From a bacterium (lineage in GTDB: Bacteria; Patescibacteriota; Gracilibacteria; Peribacterales; Peribacteraceae): 55,019 bases of DNA. The notes below the pieces were generated by a model. The model did no database searches, was not told the origin of the DNA, and was given only the letters and a program-made list of their open reading frames with translations. The stretch covers positions 1 through 55,019 of the forward strand of contig JAQCIJ010000004.1 in NCBI GenBank assembly GCA_027592135.1, read 5' to 3'. This document shows, piece by piece, positions 14,675 through 22,970 of the stretch. A program made the translations under genes and the position numbers. How positions within the stretch are numbered: the first letter of the stretch is position 1; each line of letters opens with the position of its first letter.

Positions 14675-15343
14675 CTAGCGGAGAAAGGAACGGAGAAGAA
14701 TTTTTAATGCAGTACGAATTCCATTGGCAAACGACTGCCCCTTTGCAAGAGTATATTCCGAATAGAGCACCTTGGCAGGTATCTCTGCAGTACGCCAACG
14801 ATGCTGAGCTGCTTCACGCACAATTTCTGTACAAAACTCATAGCCGCTCATACGCAAATCCACTTGCGCAACTGCCTTTGGTCCAAACACCTTAAATCCA
14901 CACTGACTATCTTTTACCCACTTCCCTGTTGCTGCAAATGTAATGAGGTTTCCAATACCATTGGCAAGGCGACGGATAAATGGAATGTTGTTACGTTGCC
15001 CAAATCGGTTGGCAAAGGCAATATCTGCAGTATCAGCTTTTATAGGCTCCAGAAGTGCAGGAATATCATCTGGGCTATGCTGCTCGTCTGCATCGAGTGT
15101 TACGATTGCATCCACTCCTAGCTCTCGCGCTGCATCAATTCCTGTCATCGTCGCAGCTCCCGCACCACAGTTTTCTATGTGACGTAAAACTATTGCTCCA
15201 GAGTGCTTTGCTATATCTGCAGTGTCGTCCGTAGAACCGTCATCGACAACAATAACGTAGTCCACAAACTTCTTTGCCTCTTCTACAACGTTACCAACGC
15301 GTTTACCTTCGTTGTATGCCGGTATGACTGCAGCAATGCGCAT
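14675..15343 (-). CDS. Family 2 glycosyltransferase (polyprenyl-phosphate sugar synthase type)
   Basis: 222-residue GT-A enzyme. MRIAAVIPAYNEGKRVGNVV, VDDGSTDDTADIAK, LRHIENCGAGAATMTGI, VTLDADEQHSPDDIP (DxD) and the KDSQCGFKVFGPKA segment are the usual landmarks of the DPM/DPG synthase group. Its likely product, a lipid-phosphate sugar, would be the donor for the polytopic protein encoded directly upstream (TAATG overlap at 15343), consistent with the DUF2304 neighbour. Confidence 0.9.
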   Translation of the reverse strand: MRIAAVIPAYNEGKRVGNVVEEAKKFVDYVIVVDDGSTDDTADIAKHSGAIVLRHIENCGAGAATMTGIDAARELGVDAIVTLDADEQHSPDDIPALLEPIKADTADIAFANRFGQRNNIPFIRRLANGIGNLITFAATGKWVKDSQCGFKVFGPKAVAQVDLRMSGYEFCTEIVREAAQHRWRTAEIPAKVLYSEYTLAKGQSFANGIRTALKILLRSFLR

Positions 15344-18129
15344 TATGGAATAAGAAGGAAGGCAATACCTGCGCCAGGATCAAATATGACAACATTCAAT
15401 CCAGCCTCTTCACTATTTAAGAAGTCGGTAAGCGCTTGTACTTTTTTATGCAACGAGCCGTTTACATCTTTTTCGATCGTAGCTGTATTCGTATCAAAGA
15501 CAATACTATTAAAGCCAAGTGCCTTGAGCCTCTTTAGTGTTAAGGCATTATCACGCTCTTGATACAAGCAGTTGAATGTATCAAGCTGATGATCTGTCAC
15601 GCCAATAATTTCTAAATTCTTTGGTACAAAGTATGGCAAGAATGTACCGATACGATACAGAAGTGGTCGATCGGGGAATCGCTGATTTCGCTCAAGGACA
15701 ATATCCGTGATGTCATCATAATAGGGAATTGTACGCTCGCGAATAGTCTCTGCAGAAATCTTTCCGATTGGATACTCAAATAAATTACGCTGAGAATCAA
15801 ACTGCCAAAATCGCATGCCTAAACAAACAAGAAGAGACAGTGAAATAAAAATACCAGCAACTGTACGACTTAAGACATCTGGTGCTTTCGCAACGAGTGC
15901 CTCAAGACACAGTACAAGTCCTAGAAATATTCCAATACCATACCACGGAACACCATTAGCAAAGAAGATCCATTGTAGTAATAAAAATACTGTACTTGAC
16001 CACATCCATCGAAGCCAACGACCTTGCTTCTTCCAAAAGAATGGCAAAAGGAGAAGGAGAGGAAACAGTAAAAGAGCAGGTGCAGTTGTAACGTAATACC
16101 CTGCATGGTCTAGATTCATTACTTGTCTCCAAGGAAGTCCTAGATAATGGCTCCAGCCAACGTGGTTATGCCCCCAGTAGCGATCGAGCTCTTCTGTTCC
16201 TGCTGTCGATTGACAATGCGGATTACTGGAATCTGTGGCAAGTTCTGGCGGTAAAGAATACGGTGTTTTATCAGCAGAAGTCCCCGATTGATCAATAAGA
16301 GGTGTAAGTGTATTCGGCGATTTTAGTGCAAACTTTGGGATAATATTTCCATGCTGGATATTGTTGTGCTCTATCCAAGGAAATATTGCCATACCAAAAC
16401 CAGCTACCAGTATTGCAGCATTTATAACAGCGCCTTTTACATTTTGAGGCTTTATCCGTGCGGCAATACCAAAGAAGATACATCCAACTATGGCAAACAG
16501 TGTAATGAGAACAGTTGGTGTAATAATTTCAGTATTGATATTTACCTTCTCCGCTATCCGAGAAATACTAATGAGGTCCTGCTTCGTAAACACCGCACCA
16601 GCAAACATAAGTGCTGCAGGATACGCTATCCAATGGAGAGATACTCCCAGTATCATTGTCCCCATTGCCATAAATACCATAATAGAAGTGATCTTCATGG
16701 AGAAGGCAAGCCCGACAAAGAGCCCTGACAGAAGAATCCATCTTCGCTGAACAGCACGATCTTCATCTATATGGAAAAGAGATTCAAATACACAAAACAT
16801 TGATAACGCTGACATCACAAACACGGCATTATCAATTTTCATATCCGCAAAAGAAAAGTGTCCTACAAGCGGCAAAGTGTAGTAGAGCGCAGCTGCAAGA
16901 ACTCCTCTTCCTGGCCCCATAAATGTGCGGCCAAAGAGATAGATCGTTAGTATGGCAAGCACACCTTGATACCAGTTAATAATCAGAGCGACTGTTGCAC
17001 CAAAAATACTTTCATACCCAAAGAGTAAGAATCCAAGAGATGTGAGATATTCCCATTGGAACGTTTGCATAGAGTGAACGAATTTTCCGTAACTCACCAG
17101 TAGTCTCGGTCGATTGAGATAACTTCCTAGATCATCCCATCCAATAGGAAACGGGCGGATAACATTTAAATAGTTAAACGCTAAGTAGCTCAGTAAAAAC
17201 CATGAGAGAAATACAAAAAAGCTACGCCAGCGCGAAGTAAACGACCACTTTGTATACAAAAACTTTTCTACCCAATATTGTGCATCCTTTAGCCCTATAG
17301 CGGGTATAGACAATAAGAGTATCCAACCGAAGAGTGTTGTATATATATGCGCTACTGCACCTATCCATAGCAAGACTATCCACGTACCTGCACCTACTCC
17401 TAAAGAAAGAACCATCTCCATAAATAGATCACGTGCTGGAATCTTCAAGATCTTTCGTAAGACGTACCGCCCAGCAATAAGAAGCTCGAGTGTTAACAGT
17501 AATAAGAAAATCAGCGGAGGTAATACTCGCGTAACAAACGACCCTTGAATACAAAGCATACTGATCTTGCTTGCTTCAGCTACGCCACCAAACACTCCAA
17601 TACGCGTAAGGCACCCTCGACTCTTGAGGTGAGAATAGTTTTTTTGCAACGCAGCCAGTGCCTCATCCCCTGCTCCTTGATATACCTCCGGTCGAGGTTC
17701 GACGAGTGTATTCATAGACACTGCTCCGTTTTGTGTAAGACTGATACAGGTAAAGATCAACCATATCATTGCGACAAAAAATAGAAGGAGTTTCCATGGA
17801 GTCATCTTCCACTGAAGATTCCAATCTCTGTGTCGTACATATCCCCACAACACCATAAGAGCATACACAGCAGCACTTATACCGGTATACCAAATAAAGT
17901 GCGGTACGCGTGTAAGTGTGTGATGAATAAATGGTGATAATGAATAGAACCCTCTACACAAAAATGCATTTGCATCACAGAGAACAGTGAGAGACTCCAA
18001 TGCCTCCTTAGGAAGCAATACCGCTCCATGCACTCCTACACCCAAGTAGATAAAGAAGGTCCACGATCCCCAGAGGAGCAGCCCGAGAAAAAGACCGATT
18101 GAAAGCAATTGAATTGTACGTTTGTGCAT
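15343..18129 (-). CDS. Large polytopic membrane protein, probable GT-C glycosyltransferase
   Basis: 928 residues with some 14-16 hydrophobic segments and a C-terminal soluble domain of about 170 residues. The segment FPIGWDDLGSYLNRPRLL lies in the first large loop after several helices; an acidic DD in such a loop is the usual catalytic site of PMT/ArnT/RgtA-like GT-C enzymes, which use lipid-phosphate sugars on the outer face. The adjacent GT2 and DUF2304 genes would supply that donor. The ATG at 18129 is preferred: minus TATAGG (18139-18144) lies 9 nt upstream, inside the longer TTG reading. Exact family unproven; O-antigen ligase-like is the alternative. Confidence 0.75.
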   Translation of the reverse strand: MHKRTIQLLSIGLFLGLLLWGSWTFFIYLGVGVHGAVLLPKEALESLTVLCDANAFLCRGFYSLSPFIHHTLTRVPHFIWYTGISAAVYALMVLWGYVRHRDWNLQWKMTPWKLLLFFVAMIWLIFTCISLTQNGAVSMNTLVEPRPEVYQGAGDEALAALQKNYSHLKSRGCLTRIGVFGGVAEASKISMLCIQGSFVTRVLPPLIFLLLLTLELLIAGRYVLRKILKIPARDLFMEMVLSLGVGAGTWIVLLWIGAVAHIYTTLFGWILLLSIPAIGLKDAQYWVEKFLYTKWSFTSRWRSFFVFLSWFLLSYLAFNYLNVIRPFPIGWDDLGSYLNRPRLLVSYGKFVHSMQTFQWEYLTSLGFLLFGYESIFGATVALIINWYQGVLAILTIYLFGRTFMGPGRGVLAAALYYTLPLVGHFSFADMKIDNAVFVMSALSMFCVFESLFHIDEDRAVQRRWILLSGLFVGLAFSMKITSIMVFMAMGTMILGVSLHWIAYPAALMFAGAVFTKQDLISISRIAEKVNINTEIITPTVLITLFAIVGCIFFGIAARIKPQNVKGAVINAAILVAGFGMAIFPWIEHNNIQHGNIIPKFALKSPNTLTPLIDQSGTSADKTPYSLPPELATDSSNPHCQSTAGTEELDRYWGHNHVGWSHYLGLPWRQVMNLDHAGYYVTTAPALLLFPLLLLLPFFWKKQGRWLRWMWSSTVFLLLQWIFFANGVPWYGIGIFLGLVLCLEALVAKAPDVLSRTVAGIFISLSLLVCLGMRFWQFDSQRNLFEYPIGKISAETIRERTIPYYDDITDIVLERNQRFPDRPLLYRIGTFLPYFVPKNLEIIGVTDHQLDTFNCLYQERDNALTLKRLKALGFNSIVFDTNTATIEKDVNGSLHKKVQALTDFLNSEEAGLNVVIFDPGAGIAFLLIP

Positions 18130-18204
18130 CAGGAGTAGCCTATACAAGAATCTAAGCCTTAGCGAGTGAAATAGTATATAGATCTGCTAATCTGCTATCT
18201 CAGA

Positions 18205-19389
18205 ATGCTGAGTATCAATGAAATTCGACGGCAATTCCCAATACTAGGGTCGAATGAGGTGATATACCTCGATTCTGCTGCATCTGCACAAAAACCACAG
18301 GCTGTACTGGATGCCGTACATCGCTTCTATACAGAAGATAACGCCAACGTACACCGTGGAATGCACGCACTTGCCGAAAAAGCGACCGTAGATTATGAGA
18401 ATGCTCGACGGGCGGTAGCTACATTTATTGGAGCTGCAAAGCACGAAATAGTCTTTACGAGCGGTTGTACAGGATCGATAAACCTCGTGGCCAAAACCTG
18501 GGGGAAAGCAAACCTCAAAAAGGGAGATACTATCGCCCTCTCTGTTTTGGAACACCACAGCAACATTGTTCCATGGCAACAACTTGCAGAAGAGATTGGC
18601 ATTATTCTCAAGTGGATAGATATTGATGAAGACGGAACACTACTACTTGATGACTTTGCAAACGTAAAACTCGTTTGTATCACAGGGTGTAGTAATGTCC
18701 TTGGTACAACACCTGATCTGAAATTGATCGTAGAAAAAGCACACGCAGCAGGTGCAAAAGTACTGGTCGATGCTGCGCAACTGGTTGTTCATGAAAGAAT
18801 CGACGTTGCAAATCTTGATTGTGACTTCCTCGCATTTTCAGGTCACAAACTCTACGGACCAACAGGAGTAGGTGTGTTGTATGGCAAACGCGAACTCCTC
18901 GAAAACATGCCTGCCTTTATGGGAGGAGGAATGATGATTGGACACGTAACCAAAGAAGGGTTCACCACTGCAGAAATCCCAAGCAAGTTCGAAGCAGGTA
19001 CTCCACCCATTGCACAGGCTATCGGATTACATGCCGCAATCGATTGGCTCAGTAAGTACAGCTGGGAAGATATTCAAAAACACGAACAACAATTAATAAA
19101 TACTGCCATCGAATCTCTCAAGTCTATCAAGGGGTTACGTATTCTAGGGCTTCCACAAACTGGCTGTGTCAGCTTTGTCATTGATGGCGTGCACCCACAT
19201 GACCTCACAGAAATAGTTGGTCGCAATGGAGTCAGCCTTCGTGCGGGACACCACTGTGCCGAGCCTCTGCACGAACGACTTGGTGTAAACGCCTCTACAC
19301 GTATGTCCTTTGGTATCTACAACACCAAAGAAGATATTCAAAAAGCTGTTCAAGAAATCAAAGCAGCAATGCAAATATTAAAAATATAA
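18205..19389 (+). CDS. sufS: Cysteine desulfurase, SufS type
   Basis: 394-residue PLP enzyme that removes sulfur from cysteine for Fe-S cluster assembly. PLP lysine K215 in SGHKLYGPTGVG, D189 (VLVDAAQ), H117/H118 (VLEHHSN), and the persulfide cysteine C351 in RAGHHCAEPLHERLG, whose context is that of group II (SufS/CsdA) enzymes. Full length. The next gene, 34 nt downstream, is the sulfur acceptor/scaffold SufU, giving a two-gene suf system; sufBCD are not in the window. TGCTAATCT upstream may be an extended -10. Confidence 0.95.
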   Translation: MLSINEIRRQFPILGSNEVIYLDSAASAQKPQAVLDAVHRFYTEDNANVHRGMHALAEKATVDYENARRAVATFIGAAKHEIVFTSGCTGSINLVAKTWGKANLKKGDTIALSVLEHHSNIVPWQQLAEEIGIILKWIDIDEDGTLLLDDFANVKLVCITGCSNVLGTTPDLKLIVEKAHAAGAKVLVDAAQLVVHERIDVANLDCDFLAFSGHKLYGPTGVGVLYGKRELLENMPAFMGGGMMIGHVTKEGFTTAEIPSKFEAGTPPIAQAIGLHAAIDWLSKYSWEDIQKHEQQLINTAIESLKSIKGLRILGLPQTGCVSFVIDGVHPHDLTEIVGRNGVSLRAGHHCAEPLHERLGVNASTRMSFGIYNTKEDIQKAVQEIKAAMQILKI

Positions 19390-19417
19390 TTTTCCGTTTT
19401 CCTCTTTCCGTTTTCCG
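19390..19417. repeat. Heptamer microsatellite (TTTTCCG)4 between sufS and sufU
   Basis: Four 7-bp units (TTTTCCG, TTTTCCT, CTTTCCG, TTTTCCG), 28 bp, filling most of the 34-bp gap. Length change would alter the spacing of the two cistrons. Confidence 0.8.
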
Positions 19418-19423
19418 TTTCTC

Positions 19424-19819
19424 ATGGATTTATACGCAGAAAACATTCTCGATCACTATCGAGATCCACGGCACAAAGGCACAGGAGACGGAGCCACTGT
19501 ATCCAAAGAAGAAGATAACCCAAGTTGTGGAGACCGCATCACAGCACACCTATGGATAGAAGATGATGTAATAACAAAGATCGAATGGGAAGGGGCAGGC
19601 TGTGCTATATCTCAGGCTGCTATGTCTATTTTTACAGAAGAACTCGAAGGCAAAACGACTACGGAAGTCTTAAAGATAAAGAAGGAAGATGTGTATGAGC
19701 TTCTTGGTGTGCCCATAGGACCTCGCAGGTTTAAATGTGCCCTCCTCTGTTTGCATACGGTAAAGAACGCGCTAGCTCCACAATCTTGGCTGGAAACGGT
19801 TGAGATAGCAGACAAATAA
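19424..19819 (+). CDS. sufU: Fe-S cluster scaffold / sulfur transfer protein SufU
   Basis: 131 residues. Cysteines C35 (NPSCGD), C60 (GAGCAIS) and C105 (RFKCALLC) occupy the three positions used by IscU/SufU to bind zinc or a nascent cluster; D37 follows the first cysteine. The spacer EGKTTTEVLKIKKEDVYELLGVPIGP resembles SufU. It accepts persulfide sulfur from SufS encoded just upstream. Length is slightly below the usual 140-150. Confidence 0.92.
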   Translation: MDLYAENILDHYRDPRHKGTGDGATVSKEEDNPSCGDRITAHLWIEDDVITKIEWEGAGCAISQAAMSIFTEELEGKTTTEVLKIKKEDVYELLGVPIGPRRFKCALLCLHTVKNALAPQSWLETVEIADK

Positions 19820-19843
19820 CTTGTAGACTCTGTCTGCAACATT

Positions 19844-19918
<75 letters not shown>

Positions 19919-19947
19919 TATAAATGCCAACATAATATCCAATTTTG

Positions 19948-20064
19948 ATGATAACTCTTATTACATACACTATTGTTACTCTCCTATTAGTACATCATCT
20001 GAAATTGACAAAGTTTCACGTGGAGATAAGAAAGCTCATAGCAGGATTATCAGAATTAAAATAA
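19948..20064 (+). CDS. Possible 38-residue membrane micropeptide
   Basis: ATG to TAA, 38 codons: a hydrophobic N-terminus (MITLITYTIVTLLLVHH) followed by a basic amphipathic tail (KFHVEIRKLIAGLSELK). TAATAT (19933-19938) lies 9 nt before the ATG, the same geometry as other promoters in this window. No homologue is recognised. The following 20065-20148 shows nothing else I can support. Confidence 0.4.
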   Translation: MITLITYTIVTLLLVHHLKLTKFHVEIRKLIAGLSELK

Positions 20065-20148
20065 GCATATCGAGCTTCCAACAACATGGATGCTTTCCTG
20101 AAAAATACAAAAACACAACAGCAAATATTGCTACTATCAACCAATGCT

Positions 20149-20177
20149 TTGACGTAAATCTCTATAAAATATAGAAT
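20149..20177 (+). promoter_or_regulatory. Consensus promoter of the GT4 gene
   Basis: TTGACG (20149-20154), 17-bp spacer, TAGAAT (20172-20177). The predicted leader is about 10 nt before the ATG at 20194. Confidence 0.65.
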
Positions 20178-20193
20178 TCCTTAACGTTTGCAC

Positions 20194-21171
20194 ATGCATA
20201 TTGCCCTTCTCGCATCTGGCACAAATCCGAGTGGAAACCATACACGTGCCATGCGCATAAAAAAGCATTTCGAAGCAGCTGGCCACGATGTCACTGTTAT
20301 TGATAGCAACAATGAAGCAATAGCACTACAGCTACTTGGTGATGGTCACTTCGATACCGCTATTGGTATACACCTACTTGGTGCAGGAAAAATACTAATA
20401 CAAACTACTACACCGTTCAGCATCGTCATCGGTGGTACCGACATAAATGTTGGAATTCACGATGCTGCATCACGTGAAATCATACGAACTGTCATACAAA
20501 AAGCACGGTACTGCATTTGCCCACATCAAGACGCTAAAAACATTGTTTCATCTCTATGCCCAGAAGAAGAACACACGATGATTATCGTTCCACATGGCAT
20601 CGAAGTATGTCCCTCAACATACAATGTACGCTCTGCACTTTTACTCAGTGATAATGATCGCATTCTTTTTTTACCGAGTGGTATTCGCGATGTAAAAGAT
20701 CCACTTTTTGCCATACCAGTCATACAAAAGTGGCATCAGATAGACCCTCATATTCATCTAGTAATTGCCGGAAACCCACTCGATAAGCGATTAACAGAGA
20801 AATTGGAACATCTCATAAGGCAAGAAGGTGGTATTCATTACCTTGGAGCACTCTCAAGAGAAGATACGCACGCTGCAATGGAGCAATCAAACATTGTCTT
20901 AAATACGTCTCTCAGTGAAGGGTTATCAAATGCGATACTTGAAGCAATGATGCTTGGTACGCCAGTACTAGCACGAAATGTATCTGGAAATAGCAGCCTC
21001 ATACACCACCAGAACAATGGTTTCCTATTTACCAATAAGGAAGACCTCCAAAAATGGGCACAGTGGATCCTCACTCATGACACTACGGCAATACAGACAA
21101 ATGCTCGAAATGAAATACTAACCACATATTCTTTAGAAACAGAGCGAAATGCGTACCAAAACATACTGTAA
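20194..21171 (+). CDS. Family 4 glycosyltransferase, isolated
   Basis: 325-residue GT-B protein, shorter than the other GT4s because the N-terminal acceptor half is compact (MHIALLASGTNPSGNHTRAMRI; FSIVIGGTDIN). The donor half has ILFLPSGIRDVKDPLFAI, LVIAGNPLD, IHYLGALSREDTHAAMEQS and full EX7E in SEGLSNAILEAMMLGTPVLAR. Compared with the GT1-domain group it lacks nothing essential. I take ATG 20194 rather than TTG 20188. It stands alone between a tRNA and the ribosomal genes, with its own consensus promoter. Confidence 0.88.
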   Translation: MHIALLASGTNPSGNHTRAMRIKKHFEAAGHDVTVIDSNNEAIALQLLGDGHFDTAIGIHLLGAGKILIQTTTPFSIVIGGTDINVGIHDAASREIIRTVIQKARYCICPHQDAKNIVSSLCPEEEHTMIIVPHGIEVCPSTYNVRSALLLSDNDRILFLPSGIRDVKDPLFAIPVIQKWHQIDPHIHLVIAGNPLDKRLTEKLEHLIRQEGGIHYLGALSREDTHAAMEQSNIVLNTSLSEGLSNAILEAMMLGTPVLARNVSGNSSLIHHQNNGFLFTNKEDLQKWAQWILTHDTTAIQTNARNEILTTYSLETERNAYQNIL

Positions 21172-21196
21172 TATCCACAAATTACGTCAAAAATCC

Positions 21197-21225
21197 TTGA
21201 CCAACCCACTCTTAGGCCGTAAATT
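21197..21225 (+). promoter_or_regulatory. Promoter of rpsF-rpsR
   Basis: TTGACC (21197-21202), 17-bp spacer, TAAATT (21220-21225); leaves a leader of about 50 nt, unusually long for this window. Confidence 0.6.
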
Positions 21226-21243
21226 CTGACCACAATTTGATTC

Positions 21244-21266
21244 TCCTGCCGCATTTGACTGCAGGA
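21244..21266 (+). promoter_or_regulatory. rpsF leader hairpin, possible S6:S18 autoregulatory site
   Basis: Stem TCCTGC/GCAGGA with a loop beginning CCGCATT, in the 5' leader of rpsF. In many bacteria the S6:S18 complex binds a CCG-containing hairpin in this position to repress its own operon. The match is only structural and positional. Confidence 0.4.
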
Positions 21267-21282
21267 TTTACCCACGAATCTC

Positions 21283-21855
21283 ATGCCAACACTTGATGAA
21301 ACCACGACCGATGAGGACCTACGAACATACGAATTCTGTGTCCTTTACCCTTGTAATCTCTCCCAAAAGGAGGAAGCAGAGCTTTTAAAGAATATCGAAG
21401 GCGCTTTCGAAGAGCAGGGTGGAAAGCAGATCAGTAAGGACTCTTGGGGAAAGCGCGGTCTTGCGTATAGAATTAAAGGAAACGACGAAGGAAACTTTGT
21501 TGTCTATCACTACGCTCTAGAAGGAGACAAGCTAAAGGAACTTGATGTTGCTCTGCGCATTATGCCTAACCTTCTTCGTCATATAATTGTGAAGCCACCA
21601 AAAGGCTACAAAATCGTAAAATACTCTGAGACTTACGAGAAGTGGCTGAAAGAACGCGAAGGAGAAGACGACCGCAAGAAAAAAGAGAAAGAAGATAAAC
21701 TTGCAAAGGTTGTAGCAGACAAAGCAAAGAGGCAGGTAAAACGTGCTGCAGCCAAGAAAGAAGAAGAGGTCGTAGCAGACAAGCCAAAAGCTGATAAGAA
21801 GAAGATCTCTGAGCAACTTGAAAAACTTATTTCTGATGACGATTTGGATATCTAG
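21283..21855 (+). CDS. rpsF: 30S ribosomal protein S6
   Basis: 190 residues. The S6 core (about 14-115) is clear: LRTYEFCVLYPCNLSQKEEAE, GKRGLAYRIKGNDEGNFVVYHY, ALRIMPNLLRHIIVKPPKGY. S6 pairs with S18 on the 30S platform. A C-terminal extension of about 70 residues is a lysine/glutamate-rich coil (RKKKEKEDKLAKVVADKAKRQ...) ending in acidic SDDDLDI; typical S6 is 95-130 residues. No Shine-Dalgarno precedes the ATG. rpsR follows 20 nt later. Confidence 0.95.
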   Translation: MPTLDETTTDEDLRTYEFCVLYPCNLSQKEEAELLKNIEGAFEEQGGKQISKDSWGKRGLAYRIKGNDEGNFVVYHYALEGDKLKELDVALRIMPNLLRHIIVKPPKGYKIVKYSETYEKWLKEREGEDDRKKKEKEDKLAKVVADKAKRQVKRAAAKKEEEVVADKPKADKKKISEQLEKLISDDDLDI

Positions 21856-21875
21856 CCCTCCTCCCCCCACCACTC

Positions 21876-22109
21876 ATGTCAAAAAAGCAAAACCGCAAGC
21901 CAGATCCACGTCACAAGAAATGTGAGTTCTGTGACAAAGAAATCGCCTACATCGACTACAAGGACTACCCAACCATGCGTCCATTTATTGATTACTTCGG
22001 TAACATCATGGCCCGCTACTACTCCGGAGTCTGCCTAAAGCACCAAAAGATGCTCAAGAACTCTGTAGAGCGCGCACGATTTATGGGAATGATGGCGTAC
22101 CGTAAGTAG
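21876..22109 (+). CDS. rpsR: 30S ribosomal protein S18
   Basis: 77 residues. The N-terminal CEFCDKEIAYIDYKD and CLKHQ give a zinc-binding (C+) type S18; the core TMRPFIDYFGNIMARYYSGVCLKHQKML and ERARFMGMMAYRK are diagnostic. It directly follows rpsF with no ssb gene between. Confidence 0.96.
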   Translation: MSKKQNRKPDPRHKKCEFCDKEIAYIDYKDYPTMRPFIDYFGNIMARYYSGVCLKHQKMLKNSVERARFMGMMAYRK

Positions 22110-22152
22110 TGGATAGTGGATAAATATTGCAGTTATTCGTTTTCCTCTTCCT

Positions 22153-22914
22153 ATGTCTGGACACAGTAAATGGTCATCCATCAAACATAAAAAAGGTGCT
22201 GCTGATGCAGCGCGTGGAAAAGTATTCACCAAACATGCAAAGTTAATAGAAATTGCCGCACGCGAAGGAGGCAGTGGGGATTTGATGATGAATGCATCAC
22301 TCAAAGCTGCAGTCGAAAATGCAAAAGCATCTAACGTACCAAATGCCAACATTGATCGATCGATTAAGAAGGGAACAGGAGAGCTCAAAGGAGATGTAAC
22401 GATAGGTGTTACCTACGAAGCATATGCCCCAGGCGGAACTGCACTAATTATTGAATGCCTCACGGATAACAAAAACCGCACACTCCCAAACGTACGGAGC
22501 ATTGTAGAAAAGCGTGGAGGAAAAATGGCAGAGTCTGGATCGGTGATGTTTATGTTTACGCAAAAAGGAGTGGTAATAGGGAGTAGGGGGTCGGGGGTAG
22601 GGGGTAGGGATGATGATGAAATCGAGTTGGCGTTAATAGATAGCGGTGCAGAGGATATTGAATGGTCAGAGGATATGGTTACCGTCACGACAGACATCAA
22701 CTCTTGGACTAGTGCGAGAGATACATTGAAAAAAGCAGGGTTAGAAGTAAAAGAAGCAGGAATGAAGCTTGTTCCTCTACAAGAGGTAACCATTGATGAT
22801 CTGGAAGCAGCTCAGAAACTCATGGATTTAATTAGTGCGATAGAAGAAGATGAAGACGTTGCAGATGTACATACCAATGCAGACATTAGTGATGCTGTGG
22901 CATCACAATTATAA
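22153..22914 (+). CDS. yebC: YebC/TACO1-family protein
   Basis: 253 residues. N-terminal MSGHSKWSSIKHKKGAADAARGKVF is the signature; NIDRSIKKGTGE and YEAYAPGGTALIIECLTDNKNRT follow. Family members bind ribosomes to ease translation of proline-rich stretches or act as regulators. A heptamer microsatellite (22583-22610) replaces the usual loop after FTQKGVV with a glycine/serine/arginine run (GSRGSGVGGRDDDE), in frame. Probably in the rpsF transcript; 43 nt separate it from rpsR. Confidence 0.93.
   Translation: MSGHSKWSSIKHKKGAADAARGKVFTKHAKLIEIAAREGGSGDLMMNASLKAAVENAKASNVPNANIDRSIKKGTGELKGDVTIGVTYEAYAPGGTALIIECLTDNKNRTLPNVRSIVEKRGGKMAESGSVMFMFTQKGVVIGSRGSGVGGRDDDEIELALIDSGAEDIEWSEDMVTVTTDINSWTSARDTLKKAGLEVKEAGMKLVPLQEVTIDDLEAAQKLMDLISAIEEDEDVADVHTNADISDAVASQL
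22583..22610. repeat. Heptamer microsatellite (GTAGGGG)4 inside yebC
   Basis: Units GTAGGGG, GTCGGGG, GTAGGGG, GTAGGGA. The tract encodes a flexible Gly-rich loop; a one-unit change would truncate YebC. Confidence 0.85.
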
Positions 22915-22926
22915 AATAAAGCAATT

Positions 22927-22960
22927 TTGAAATATTGAAAACTTTCTTTCAACATTTCAA
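22927..22960. repeat. AT-rich palindrome between convergent yebC and PBP genes
   Basis: TTGAAATATTGAAA pairs with TTTCAACATTTCAA (one mismatch, 6-nt loop). Related palindromes occur at 41618-41648 and 45019-45050. It may end transcription from both sides, although it is not GC-rich. Confidence 0.7.
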
Positions 22961-22970
22961 AATTTCAACA

